Assembly (NCBI GenBank): GCA_964397445.1
Contig: CAYNHZ010000002.1
Coordinates: 62,001 to 126,000 of the forward strand
Direction of reading: 5' to 3'
From: CAYNHZ01 sp964397445
Lineage (GTDB): Bacteria; Bacteroidota; Bacteroidia; Bacteroidales; UBA932
DNA length: 64,000 nucleotides
The position numbers and the translations under genes were made by a program. Below the pieces are notes generated by a model. The model was not told where the DNA came from, searched no databases, and was given only the letters and a program-made list of their open reading frames with translations. Within the stretch, counting starts at the first letter, position 1; each line of letters opens with the position of its first letter. This document shows positions 45,396-54,080 of this stretch, in pieces.

Positions 45396-45638
45396 ATGGC
45401 ACGAGTTTGTCAAGTTACAGGAAAGAAAAGGATGATAGGAAACAATGTTTCCCACTCCAAACGTCGTACTAAACGTGAGTTTGCTCCAAATTTGAAAACC
45501 AAACGTTTCTGGTTGGAGGAAGAACAAAGATTTATTACTCTAAAGGTATCAACATCTGGTATCAGAACTATAAATAAAAACGGATTGACCGCTACACTTA
45601 AAGCTGCTCAAGCTAAGGGTTTAGTTGACTTAGTTTAA
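45396..45638 (+). CDS. rpmB: 50S ribosomal protein L28
   Basis: An 80-aa ribosomal protein. It starts MARVCQVTGKK and continues GNNVSHSKRRTKREFAPNL, the L28 signature, then KTKRFWLEEEQRFITLKVSTSG. First gene of a three-gene ribosomal cluster (L28, L33, DUF4295) that is conserved in Bacteroidetes. Eleven bases separate it from rpmG. Confidence 0.96.
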   Translation: MARVCQVTGKKRMIGNNVSHSKRRTKREFAPNLKTKRFWLEEEQRFITLKVSTSGIRTINKNGLTATLKAAQAKGLVDLV

Positions 45639-45649
45639 TATGCAATATT

Positions 45650-45838
45650 ATGGCAAAGAAAAGTAAAGGCAATAGGATACAAGTTATTCTCGAGTGTACG
45701 GAACAAAAAGAAAGTGGCGTACCTGGTATCTCAAGATACATAACTACTAAAAACAAAAAGAACACTACCGAAAGGTTGGAGCGTAAAAAATACAATCCAT
45801 TTCTTAGGAAAGTAACAGTTCACAAAGAAATTAAATAA
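45650..45838 (+). CDS. rpmG: 50S ribosomal protein L33
   Basis: A 62-aa ribosomal protein with the L33 features RIQVILECTEQ, YITTKNKKNTTERLERKKYNPFLRK. Only one cysteine is present, so this is the zinc-free (C-minus) type. It lies between rpmB and the DUF4295 gene with gaps of 11 and 19 bases. Confidence 0.95.
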   Translation: MAKKSKGNRIQVILECTEQKESGVPGISRYITTKNKKNTTERLERKKYNPFLRKVTVHKEIK

Positions 45839-45857
45839 TCATTAATAATTATTCACT

Positions 45858-46019
45858 ATGGCAAAGAAAGCAGTTGCAACATTTAGTGGAGACAGAGCTT
45901 CAAAAAGAACCTATGTTAAATGTATCCGTATGGATAAATCTGACCGTTCAGGAGCTTATGTTTTCAAAGAAGAGTTGGTACCGATAGATCAGACTAAAGA
46001 TTTCTTCGCAAAGAAATAA
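45858..46019 (+). CDS. DUF4295 small basic protein (ribosome-associated)
   Basis: A 53-aa lysine-rich protein: MAKKAVATFSGDRASKRT at the start, then IRMDKSDRSGAYVFKEEL and a FFAKK end. The DUF4295 family is restricted to Bacteroidetes and nearly always follows rpmB and rpmG, as here. I recall it being assigned as a large-subunit ribosomal protein (bL38) in a structure from this phylum, but that cannot be checked here. It is too short for many gene finders. A strong terminator follows. Confidence 0.9.
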   Translation: MAKKAVATFSGDRASKRTYVKCIRMDKSDRSGAYVFKEELVPIDQTKDFFAKK

Positions 46020-46038
46020 TCTTTAATGAGGAGTTTTA

Positions 46039-46086
46039 ATCGAGAGTGACTAAGAGACGATCTTATGTCACTCTCGATTTTTTTAT
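46039..46086 (+). terminator. Intrinsic terminator after the rpmB-rpmG-DUF4295 cluster
   Basis: A perfect 12-bp stem (46039-46050 with 46067-46078), a 16-base loop and a run of eight or more T residues immediately after. Confidence 0.88.
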
Positions 46087-46175
46087 CCTATTTATTGTTC
46101 TAAAAATGCAAATTATTTTAGTGCAAGGTTGATAATTTTGTGGAAAATATAAGATTTAATAATTTCTTTAATCGA

Positions 46176-47684
46176 ATGGATATGAAACGACTTATTACTA
46201 TTTCAATGGTGCTTATTTTGTCTCTTCTTATTACCCCTTTAGAAGGACAAATTTTTAAAAAATTGGGGAATATCGTAAAAGAGACTACTGAGACTACTGA
46301 GAATACTAAGAATACTAAGTCACAAACAGTGACGGAAAATATGTCAACTCAAGATTTATATGTTAATAATAAAATAGGTTCGAATAAGAATGATGGTTCT
46401 AAATCATCTCCCTTTAAGAATATTCAAGTTGCTGTTGATGCAGCCTCTCCAGGAGCGACAATCCATATTGCGGAGGGGGTATATATGGGTAAACTTAATT
46501 GCGGATATGTGGAGATTAAACAGTATTTGTCAATTATTGGGGGGTATTCTGCCGATTTCTCTGAGAGGGATCCACTCAAATATAGAACAATGTTTCAGCC
46601 CGATTTACAAGTTGCTGCTTCCGGGACAAATACATCTAAGGGGCTTATAAACATAACAGTTAAAGGAAATCCAAATGGGCTTGTTGTTGTTGATGGAATT
46701 ATATTTGATAGAGGTGAGTCAAACTGTTATTGGTTTGCAAGTGATAGAGTTACTTCGAGTTGGCCTATTGGGGTAGAGACTCCGAGGTTGTGGTATGCAG
46801 GAATGGGTGGTGGAATAGCCCTTTCTAAAGGGGAGGCCGCTCCGTTTGCAAATGATTCGTTGGCAAGACCAAGGGGTACTCATCCGAGTTATATCAATAC
46901 TAATGCGATGTTAAATGGTGAGATTGAAGGTGATGTGATAATAAGAAATTGCGTTTTTGTTAATGGCTCTTGGTTTGGTATTCAGATGGGTAATATGGGG
47001 GGGAAATGGGTGTTGACGAATAATGTTTTTGTCAATAATAGGATGTCTGCTTGTGAAATCAGGGGGATGCATAGGAATCCTAATATGTGTAAAATAGAAT
47101 TTTCCCATAATACGGTATTATACACTTGGACACGAAATAAACCTTCGGGTGATGATGATATGGGGTATGGAGTTAGGTGTATGACCGGGGTGGATATGGA
47201 TATTCATCACAATATTCTCGGAGCCTGTTTTTATGGGGCAATTGATAGAACATATATAGATTCGGATGCAAATAGGGAGAAGCTAAGGGTGACAAGTGTT
47301 ACTGATAATCTTTTTTTTATGAATAAAAACAGTGATTTGACCCTCCCTTCAGGCGGTGGAAAGTTTACACTCATTTTTTCTAAAGATTTTGAAGATGTGG
47401 ATCAATTGAAAAACTCGTCAGGTAATAGGGAATTTAATGATGAACAATTTATCAAGTCGTTAAATGAACCCTATTTGAAGGGGTGGGTTAATTTTTCTTG
47501 TGGAGAGACTTCAAGCTATAATCCAAACTCATCCGCAAATCAAGTGCGTGCCATTTTTGGTATGAATCAGCAAGGAAGCATTACCACAAGGGCTACGATG
47601 CACGCAAATCACTACCCTGTTGATGACTGCTTCAAACTGTTCGGAGCTGTTTCAGGATACGGAGCTCAGGCGATAAATAGGTAA
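46176..47684 (+). CDS. Secreted parallel beta-helix (DUF1565-like) protein
   Basis: An exported protein of about 502 aa. A signal peptide (MKRLITISMVLILSLL and on to about residue 25) is followed by a Thr/Glu/Asn-rich linker with short repeats (TTETTENTKNTKS). Then comes a DUF1565-type entry segment (DLYVNNKIGSNKNDGSKSSP, FKNIQVAVDAASPGATIHIAEGVY) and beta-helix turns rich in Asn/Gly (GDVIIRNCVFVNGSWFGIQ, MGGKWVLTNNVFVNN). Such proteins usually bind or cleave polysaccharides, but I see no catalytic signature. The frame opens at GTG 46140, but the -7 box TAatTTTG (46133-46140) overlaps it, so I start at ATG 46176; ATG 46182 is also possible. Confidence 0.78.
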   Translation: MDMKRLITISMVLILSLLITPLEGQIFKKLGNIVKETTETTENTKNTKSQTVTENMSTQDLYVNNKIGSNKNDGSKSSPFKNIQVAVDAASPGATIHIAEGVYMGKLNCGYVEIKQYLSIIGGYSADFSERDPLKYRTMFQPDLQVAASGTNTSKGLINITVKGNPNGLVVVDGIIFDRGESNCYWFASDRVTSSWPIGVETPRLWYAGMGGGIALSKGEAAPFANDSLARPRGTHPSYINTNAMLNGEIEGDVIIRNCVFVNGSWFGIQMGNMGGKWVLTNNVFVNNRMSACEIRGMHRNPNMCKIEFSHNTVLYTWTRNKPSGDDDMGYGVRCMTGVDMDIHHNILGACFYGAIDRTYIDSDANREKLRVTSVTDNLFFMNKNSDLTLPSGGGKFTLIFSKDFEDVDQLKNSSGNREFNDEQFIKSLNEPYLKGWVNFSCGETSSYNPNSSANQVRAIFGMNQQGSITTRATMHANHYPVDDCFKLFGAVSGYGAQAINR

Positions 47685-47766
47685 TTTAAGGATAGTTGAT
47701 AAATAATAAAGATGAAGTTAGTAAAAATTATATAGACGGTTAGTAAATAATTACATTCTGGTGTTT

Positions 47767-47808
47767 TTGCCCGACAGATATCTATCTATTCGGGCAATTT
47801 CTTTTTTT
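47767..47808 (+). terminator. Intrinsic terminator upstream of ftsY
   Basis: An 8-bp perfect stem TTGCCCGA (47767-47774) with TCGGGCAA (47790-47797), a 15-base loop and a T-rich tract. It ends the beta-helix protein transcript; the rest of the 186-base gap holds the ftsY -7 box. Confidence 0.8.
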
Positions 47809-47842
47809 AACACCATTCTAAATACTGTTTTACTTTTATACC

Positions 47843-47850
47843 TATCTTTG
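47843..47850 (+). promoter_or_regulatory. Probable -7 element of the ftsY promoter
   Basis: TAtcTTTG at 47843-47850, 20 bases before the ftsY ATG. No clear TTTG lies 19 bases upstream. Confidence 0.5.
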
Positions 47851-47870
47851 CCAAAAGATAAATATTTGAT

Positions 47871-48845
47871 ATGGGACTTTTTTGGAAGAAAAATAAGAAA
47901 GAAGAAGAGAGTGTGTCGATTGATCAGACTCAGAAGGAGTCGCTCGAGAAGGGGATGAATAAGACTAAAGTTGGTATTTTTGAAAAACTTACCCGTGCTA
48001 TTGCCGGAAAATCCCGCATTGAAGATGGCCTTCTTGATGGGATAGAAGATGCGTTGATTGCATCGGATATCGGGGTAGATACGACTTTGAAAATAATCGA
48101 TCTTTTGGAGGAGAGGGTGGCTCGAGATAAATATATGAATAGTGAAGAGTTAAATTCTATCCTCAAGGAGGTTACTATATCGCTTCTTGATGTTGATAAA
48201 GAGGATGAAAATACGATTTTTGATTTCTCTAAAAAACCGTATGTTATTATGGTTGTAGGGGTAAATGGTGTTGGAAAAACCACGACTATCGGTAAGCTTG
48301 CGGCAAGATTAAAAGAGTCAGGCAAAAGTGTTATGTTAGGTGCGGCAGATACATTTAGGGCAGCAGCTGTTGAGCAACTTACTATATGGAGCGATAGGGC
48401 AGGGGTACCTATTGTGAAGCAATCTATGGGGTCGGATCCTGCTTCAGTCGCCTTTGATACTGTTAAATCTGCGGTAGCTCAAGATATTGATGTTGTTTTG
48501 ATCGATACTGCAGGTCGCTTGCATAATAAGATAAATTTAATGAATGAGCTTACGAAGATTCGCAATGTTATGCGCAAAGTGATTCCAGATGCTCCTCACG
48601 AAGTTCTCTTGGTCCTCGATGGCTCTACAGGCCAAAATGCTTTTTTACAAGCTAAAGAGTTTACTAAAGCGACAGATGTTACCGCAATGGCAGTGACAAA
48701 ACTTGATGGTACAGCCAAAGGTGGGGTTGTCATCGGGATTGCAGACCAATTTAAAATTCCTGTGAAATTTATAGGTGTAGGGGAGAAGATAGAAGATCTC
48801 CAAGTTTTTGATAAGAGGTCGTTTATTGACTCATTGTTTAACTAA
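47871..48845 (+). CDS. ftsY: Signal recognition particle receptor FtsY
   Basis: GTPase that docks the SRP-ribosome complex at the membrane. The 324-aa protein has a short acidic/basic N-terminal tail instead of the long A domain of E. coli, an N domain (about 30-110) and the G domain with GVNGVGKTTTIGKLA (G1), DTFRAAAVEQL, DTAGRLHNK (G3), TKLDGTAKGG (G4) and GVGEKIEDLQVFD at the end. First gene of ftsY-pheT-prenyltransferase. Confidence 0.96.
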   Translation: MGLFWKKNKKEEESVSIDQTQKESLEKGMNKTKVGIFEKLTRAIAGKSRIEDGLLDGIEDALIASDIGVDTTLKIIDLLEERVARDKYMNSEELNSILKEVTISLLDVDKEDENTIFDFSKKPYVIMVVGVNGVGKTTTIGKLAARLKESGKSVMLGAADTFRAAAVEQLTIWSDRAGVPIVKQSMGSDPASVAFDTVKSAVAQDIDVVLIDTAGRLHNKINLMNELTKIRNVMRKVIPDAPHEVLLVLDGSTGQNAFLQAKEFTKATDVTAMAVTKLDGTAKGGVVIGIADQFKIPVKFIGVGEKIEDLQVFDKRSFIDSLFN

Positions 48846-48875
48846 TTTTAATTTGAATATAAAGATTCTTAGTAT

Positions 48876-51335
48876 ATGAATATTTCTTACAATTGGTTGA
48901 AAGAGTATGTCTCTTTTAATTTGGAGCCGGAGAAGGTTGCCGAAATTTTAACTTCAATAGGATTGGAGGTTGAAGCGATGGATAAGGTCGAGGATATCCC
49001 AGGTGGACTTGAGGGTGTTTTTGTCGCAGAGGTTTTAGAGTGTGTTGAACATCCTAATTCGGACCATCTTCATATAACAAAAGTGTCTATCGGAAGTGGA
49101 GAACCATTTCAAGTTGTGTGCGGTGCACCAAATGTGGATAAAGGGCAGAAAGTGCTTCTTGCCACTGTTGGAACGGTATTACCATCTAAGGATGGAACTG
49201 AGTTTAAAATAAAACGTTCAAAAATAAGGGGTGAAGAGTCTATGGGGATGATATGTGCGGAGGATGAATTGGGTATAGGTATCTCTCACGATGGAATTAT
49301 GGTGTTGCCTGCAGAGGCAGTTGTTGGAACTCCTGCAAGAGACTATCTCCATTTGGAATGTGATACTATTTTTTCAATCGGTTTGACCCCGAATCGGGTT
49401 GATGGAGCTTCTCATATTGGTGTTGCTCGCGATCTCTCTTCTTATTTGCGTCTTAATGGAATGGGTGGGGAGATGTATATTCCAAATGTTGATAAATTTA
49501 AAGAAGCAAAGGGAACGAAAATTTCTTTAAATGTGGAGTGTTTAGAGGGTGCTCCGCGATATATGGGGATAACACTTGAGAATGTAAAAGTAGCAGAATC
49601 TCCTAAGTGGCTTAAAAATAGATTGTTATCAATAGGGATTCGCCCTATCAACAATGTTGTTGATATAACTAATTATGTTCTTCAAGAGACTGGTCAACCG
49701 CTTCACGCTTTTGATCTCTCTAAGATTGAGGGGGAAGAGGTTGTCGTAAGGAGGGCAAACAAAGGTGAAAAATTTGTAACCCTTGACTCTGTTGAGAGGA
49801 CTTTGTCAAATGAGGATATTGTCATTTGTGATAAATATAAGCCTATGTGCATCGCCGGTGTTTTCGGTGGACTTAATTCGGGGGTTAATGAGAATAGTAC
49901 CTCTATATTTTTGGAAAGTGCCTATTTTAACCCTGTATTTATCAGAAAAACTTCAAAAAGGCACTCACTCAAGACAGATGCCTCTTTCCGTTACGAAAGG
50001 GGTGGGGATCCAAATATTATCCCCTATGCTGCCAAAAGAGCTGCCCTTTTGATGATAGAATATGCAGGTGCAAATGTTTCAGGAAAGGTTGTGGAGAGTT
50101 ATCCTAACATAATTGAGAGGAAAGAGATCTCTTTAGATTATGAAAGGATGGAAAGATTGATTGGTAAACAATTGGGTGCCAATCTGATTTTGTCGATTCT
50201 TAAATATATGGATTTTGAGATTATTTCTCATAACAGATCAGGAGCTAAGGTACTTGTCCCTTCATATAAGGTGGATGTTTATCGTGAATGTGATGTTGTA
50301 GAGGAGGTGCTGAGAATATATGGTTACAATAATATTGAACTTCCTGAAAGGGTCACTTCATCTGTATCTGCTACTCCGAGTCCCGATCCTGAGGCTGTTC
50401 GTTCCAAAGCGTGTGATCTTCTTGCCAATAATGGATTTATGGAGTGTATGAATAACTCTCTTACTAAATCGGATTATTATTCTGGGCTTAAATCATTCCA
50501 TAAAGAGAACTTGGTAAAGATAATCAATCCTCTAAGTTCTGACCTTGATAGTATGCGTCAAACCCTTATTTTTAGCGGATTGGAGGTTGTGTCATATAAT
50601 CTTAACAGACAAGCGTCAGATATAAAACTCTTTGAAATGGGAAATGTTTACTCATTCGAACCAGATCAGAATCAAGAGAACCCAAGGGCTCAACTAAACT
50701 CCTATAAAGAGGGGGCCCGTTTATCCATTTTCTTAGCCGGGAAGAGTTCTCAGTATTGGAGAAATTCCGTAGGTGGAGGTCATTACTTTATCCTTAAAGG
50801 TTATATTGAATTGTTAATGAAGCGTTTCGGAATTGATTTTTACTCACTTGATTATTCATCTGCCCCTTCAGATCTCTTTGCAGAGGGGATGGAATATAGG
50901 GTTGCCGGAAAACTTCTTGCCACAATGGGTGCTATATCAAATGCGAGATTGAAACAATTCGGGATAAAGATCCCTGTATTTGCAGCTGAGATAAATTGGG
51001 ATTTATTCTTAAATCTTTATCTAAGAAATAAAGTGAAATACAAAGAGTTACCAAAATTCCCCGAGGTTCGTAGAGATTTGGCAATACTTATTGACGAGGG
51101 GGTATCGTTTGCTCAAATAAGAAAAGCTGCATTTAATGCTGAGAAAAAGGTTTTGAAAAATGTTGTCCTTTTTGATGTTTACCGAGGGATCAAAATTCCT
51201 TCGGATAAGAAACAATACGCAATATCGTTTACCCTTCAAGATGATGATAAGACATTGACTGATCAGTATGTTGAACAAATAATGGATAAATTATTAGGTG
51301 TATTTATCAAGCAATTTAATGCTACATTAAGGTAA
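48876..51335 (+). CDS. pheT: Phenylalanyl-tRNA synthetase beta subunit
   Basis: Large subunit of the alpha2-beta2 synthetase. The 819-aa protein shows the B1/EMAP-like tRNA-binding domain (about 40-150; HPNSDHLHITKVSIG), the B3/B4 core (GLTPNRVDGASHIGVARDLS), the B5 domain (RKEISLDYERMERLIG), a catalytic-like core (DVYRECDVVEEVLRIYGYNNI) and a C-terminal anticodon-binding ferredoxin fold (YKELPKFPEVRRDLAILIDEGV). The alpha subunit gene pheS is not in the window. It follows ftsY by 30 bases. Confidence 0.97.
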   Translation: MNISYNWLKEYVSFNLEPEKVAEILTSIGLEVEAMDKVEDIPGGLEGVFVAEVLECVEHPNSDHLHITKVSIGSGEPFQVVCGAPNVDKGQKVLLATVGTVLPSKDGTEFKIKRSKIRGEESMGMICAEDELGIGISHDGIMVLPAEAVVGTPARDYLHLECDTIFSIGLTPNRVDGASHIGVARDLSSYLRLNGMGGEMYIPNVDKFKEAKGTKISLNVECLEGAPRYMGITLENVKVAESPKWLKNRLLSIGIRPINNVVDITNYVLQETGQPLHAFDLSKIEGEEVVVRRANKGEKFVTLDSVERTLSNEDIVICDKYKPMCIAGVFGGLNSGVNENSTSIFLESAYFNPVFIRKTSKRHSLKTDASFRYERGGDPNIIPYAAKRAALLMIEYAGANVSGKVVESYPNIIERKEISLDYERMERLIGKQLGANLILSILKYMDFEIISHNRSGAKVLVPSYKVDVYRECDVVEEVLRIYGYNNIELPERVTSSVSATPSPDPEAVRSKACDLLANNGFMECMNNSLTKSDYYSGLKSFHKENLVKIINPLSSDLDSMRQTLIFSGLEVVSYNLNRQASDIKLFEMGNVYSFEPDQNQENPRAQLNSYKEGARLSIFLAGKSSQYWRNSVGGGHYFILKGYIELLMKRFGIDFYSLDYSSAPSDLFAEGMEYRVAGKLLATMGAISNARLKQFGIKIPVFAAEINWDLFLNLYLRNKVKYKELPKFPEVRRDLAILIDEGVSFAQIRKAAFNAEKKVLKNVVLFDVYRGIKIPSDKKQYAISFTLQDDDKTLTDQYVEQIMDKLLGVFIKQFNATLR

Positions 51336-51341
51336 CCTGAT

Positions 51342-52226
51342 ATGGTAGCCGGCTTTATTAAAAGTGTTGCCCACTACATCTCGTTGGTGAAGTTTCAGCA
51401 CACAGTTTTTGCACTCCCTTTTGCGCTTGTCGGGTATTTTCTTGCAATTTCGCAGCCGGGGTACGACTTCTCATTTTTATTATTGGTTCAAGTAGTAGCT
51501 TGTATGGTGTTTGCAAGAAATGCAGCTATGGGGTTCAATCGTTATATAGATAGGAAGATAGATGGTGCAAATCCAAGAACAGCTGCACGCGAAGTTCCAA
51601 GTGGTATTGTTTCTCCCTCTTCTGTTCTTATTTTTGTCGTGGTGAATTGCATTTTGTTTATAGGTGTGGCTTTTACTATAAATCTGCTCTGTTTTTATCT
51701 ATCGTTCCCTGCCATTTTTGTATTGATTGGGTATAGTTATACCAAAAGATTCACCTCTCTTTGCCATCTAATACTTGGATTAGCACTTGCCATTGCTCCG
51801 AGTGCTGCCTACATAAGTGTTACATCTCACCTTTCTCTATCTGTTGTAATATTATCTCTATTGGTTCTCTTTTGGGTTAGCGGCTTCGATATTTTGTATT
51901 CAGTTTCAGATGAGGAGTTTGACAGAGAGAATAAACTACACTCTATCCCTCAACTCTTTGGAAAGAGTGGGGCCTTTCATATCTCTCTCTATTTACATTT
52001 ATTTGTCATCCCCCTTTTGATCTTGCTCTATTTTAGTGCAGATATGGGGTGGTTATATATTATTGGTGCTTCACTCTTTGTTATATTACTTATCTATCAA
52101 CATTGCATAGTCTCACCGACAAAATTATCAAGACTCAATGCTGCATTCTTTACCTCAAACGGTGTTGCATCACTCGTTTTTGCCATCTTTACAATATCAG
52201 ATCTCTATATAAAGATAATGCCCTAA
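51342..52226 (+). CDS. UbiA-family prenyltransferase (4-hydroxybenzoate or MqnP type)
   Basis: A 294-aa inner-membrane prenyltransferase with about eight helices. The first aspartate-rich motif is in NRYIDRKIDGANPRT (about residues 66-80) and the second in YSVSDEEFDRENKLHS (about 186-201), both binding the Mg-diphosphate of the prenyl donor. Bacteroidetes make menaquinone rather than ubiquinone, so the gene is more likely to act in menaquinone synthesis (MqnP-like, futalosine route) than in ubiquinone synthesis; this is inference. It lies six bases after pheT. Confidence 0.85.
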   Translation: MVAGFIKSVAHYISLVKFQHTVFALPFALVGYFLAISQPGYDFSFLLLVQVVACMVFARNAAMGFNRYIDRKIDGANPRTAAREVPSGIVSPSSVLIFVVVNCILFIGVAFTINLLCFYLSFPAIFVLIGYSYTKRFTSLCHLILGLALAIAPSAAYISVTSHLSLSVVILSLLVLFWVSGFDILYSVSDEEFDRENKLHSIPQLFGKSGAFHISLYLHLFVIPLLILLYFSADMGWLYIIGASLFVILLIYQHCIVSPTKLSRLNAAFFTSNGVASLVFAIFTISDLYIKIMP

Positions 52227-52303
52227 TATCACTCAATTGTGTGATTAATAGTGTATTAAACTATAAATCAAGATATTATATCTTGTATAGAATAGAACTC
52301 TGA

Positions 52304-52777
52304 TTAGAATGTGTATTTAAGACCGACACCACCTCCTGAATAAGCAAAATGGACTCCTGAATAGCTGTGAAAAGCAAGACCAGGGGTGTAGTCAATGGAT
52401 ACTGCTAATGGAACTGTAGGTATTTTGTATTCAAGTCCAATCATAGCATTAACAGATCCTGTAAAATAGGCACTGCCATCACTGAAATCAACTATAAATC
52501 CTAAATATGCACCTGGACCAACATACCAAGAGAGTCCATCTACTGCACCAATATTAAAATCCCAATTGTAGAAGCCGTAAACTTGTGTTCCAAAATGATG
52601 ATGATAAAAACCATTAAGGTCAACACCTAAGTCAATAAAATTTGTCTCATTAAGATTAAGTTTGTAGGTAACAGCAATGTCGTAACCTATTTTGACACCA
52701 ATAGCTTGTTTGTATTGTTGAGAAAATGCTGTGGCACTTATTGCCAATGTGATAATGATGATAATGATTCGTTTCAT
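52304..52777 (-). CDS. Small outer-membrane beta-barrel protein
   Basis: A 157-aa exported protein. A signal peptide (MKRIIIIIITLAISATAFSQ) is followed by eight or so alternating beta strands, with aromatic residues near strand ends (YGFYNWDFNIG, WYVGPGAYLGFIVDF) and a final strand ending in Phe (VGLKYTF), the usual outer-membrane assembly signal. This fits a small eight-stranded porin-like/OmpW-like barrel of unknown role. It is the last gene of a minus-strand run, 12 bases after deoC. Confidence 0.82.
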   Translation of the reverse strand: MKRIIIIIITLAISATAFSQQYKQAIGVKIGYDIAVTYKLNLNETNFIDLGVDLNGFYHHHFGTQVYGFYNWDFNIGAVDGLSWYVGPGAYLGFIVDFSDGSAYFTGSVNAMIGLEYKIPTVPLAVSIDYTPGLAFHSYSGVHFAYSGGGVGLKYTF

Positions 52778-52789
52778 AACAATTATGGT

Positions 52790-53620
52790 TTAATAATAAA
52801 TGATTGTTTTATTCTCAATTTCTGAAAGAAGATTATTTGCAACTCTGCTTGCACCAAATCTTAAAAGGGTAGGGTTTAACCATTCGTTTCCGAGAATTGT
52901 CTCAACAATTGCATAGTAAACAGCTGCGTCTTTTGCAGTCGAGATCCCCCCTGCAGGTTTAAAACCTATTTTCTTCCCCGTTTTTTTATAAAAATCTTTT
53001 ATACTGTTACACATAACAACTGCCGCAAATGGGGTTGCAGAAGGGTCTATTTTACCTGTAGATGTTTTGATAAAATCGGCTCCTGACTCCATAGCAAGAA
53101 GTGATGCATTGCTTATTTTCTCCTCAGTGTGGATTATTCCTGTTTCTAATATCACCTTCAAATAGGCATCACCAATAGTTTTTTTGATTTGTGATATCTC
53201 CTCTCTACAGGTGTCAAAATCACCATCAAGAAAACTGTTTAAAGCCAAAACTATATCTACCTCATTAGCACCGTTTTCCACTGCCATCTTAGCTTCTAAG
53301 CATTTGACTTCTAAATAACTTTGAGATGCAGGGAAACAACCAGATACCACTGTGATAGCAACATCTTTAGCAGTAAGGGTATCTTTAATTGTTTTGCTAA
53401 AATTTGGATAGACACATATTGAAGCGGGGTTTGGGTAAAGGGGGAATTTCTCTTTAAACCCATTAACCTTCTCTACGAATTTAGTAACGCTTTTGTAGGT
53501 ATCTTCTGATTTCAAGGTGGTCAGATCTATCATCCCAAGACACTTTGTCAATATCTCTGGTGTCATCCAATGTTGGATATTTGTGCTGATCTGCTGAATA
53601 ATTTTGTCTATACTCTCCAT
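52790..53620 (-). CDS. deoC: Deoxyribose-phosphate aldolase
   Basis: Cleaves 2-deoxyribose 5-phosphate to acetaldehyde and glyceraldehyde 3-phosphate in nucleoside salvage. I use ATG at 53620 (MESIDK, 276 aa) because the longer frame starts with TTG inside dtd. The class I aldolase core is evident: MIDLTTL at the start of the barrel, ANEVDIVLALNSFLDG, KVILETGII, DFIKTSTGK with the Schiff-base Lys, and GFKPAGGIST with the second active-site Lys. One base separates it from the dtd stop codon. Confidence 0.94.
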   Translation of the reverse strand: MESIDKIIQQISTNIQHWMTPEILTKCLGMIDLTTLKSEDTYKSVTKFVEKVNGFKEKFPLYPNPASICVYPNFSKTIKDTLTAKDVAITVVSGCFPASQSYLEVKCLEAKMAVENGANEVDIVLALNSFLDGDFDTCREEISQIKKTIGDAYLKVILETGIIHTEEKISNASLLAMESGADFIKTSTGKIDPSATPFAAVVMCNSIKDFYKKTGKKIGFKPAGGISTAKDAAVYYAIVETILGNEWLNPTLLRFGASRVANNLLSEIENKTIIYY

Positions 53621-53621
53621 A

Positions 53622-54074
53622 TCATTCTTTATTTTTTGTATCAATAATTATAGTAGTAGGTCCGTCATTAGTAAATGATACTTTCATATCTTCCCCAAAG
53701 ATACCGCTTTTAGGATATTTTCCTAAAATTGTTTCTATTTTTTTTAATAAGATTTCGTAGAGCGGAACTGCAATATGTGGTGGTGCAGCCCTTAAATATG
53801 AGGGTCTATTCCCTTTTCGAGTGGAAGCATAAAGGGTGAATTGACTCACTATCATAATATCACCTTTGATGTCAATCACAGATCTATTCATCACCCCGTT
53901 TTCATCATCAAATACCCTAAGATTTACAATTTTGTTACACATCCAATCAATATCACTTTCAGCATCTCCCTCCTCAAAAGCGGTCAAAACCAACAACCCT
54001 TTACCTATCTGAGAGTGGATTTTATTTGAAATTGTAACTGAACAATCTGTTACTCTTTGAATTACGACTCTCAT
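53622..54074 (-). CDS. dtd: D-aminoacyl-tRNA deacylase
   Basis: Removes D-amino acids mischarged on tRNA. The 150-aa protein has all DTD landmarks: MRVVIQRVTDCSVTI, GKGLLVLTAFEEGD, VNLRVFDDENGVMNRSV, ISQFTLYA (here VSQFTLYAST, the SQxxL catalytic motif) and the GPTTIII (NxGPxT-type NDGPTT) motif near the C terminus. It lies six bases after the radical SAM gene and is linked to deoC by a single base. Confidence 0.96.
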   Translation of the reverse strand: MRVVIQRVTDCSVTISNKIHSQIGKGLLVLTAFEEGDAESDIDWMCNKIVNLRVFDDENGVMNRSVIDIKGDIMIVSQFTLYASTRKGNRPSYLRAAPPHIAVPLYEILLKKIETILGKYPKSGIFGEDMKVSFTNDGPTTIIIDTKNKE

Positions 54075-54080
54075 AAAAAA

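Noticed and set aside
52227..52303. Small hairpins (for example AAGATA-TTA-TATCTT) as a terminator between the prenyltransferase and barrel genes
   Set aside because: AT-only stems of about six pairs without a clear T-run; too weak to call.
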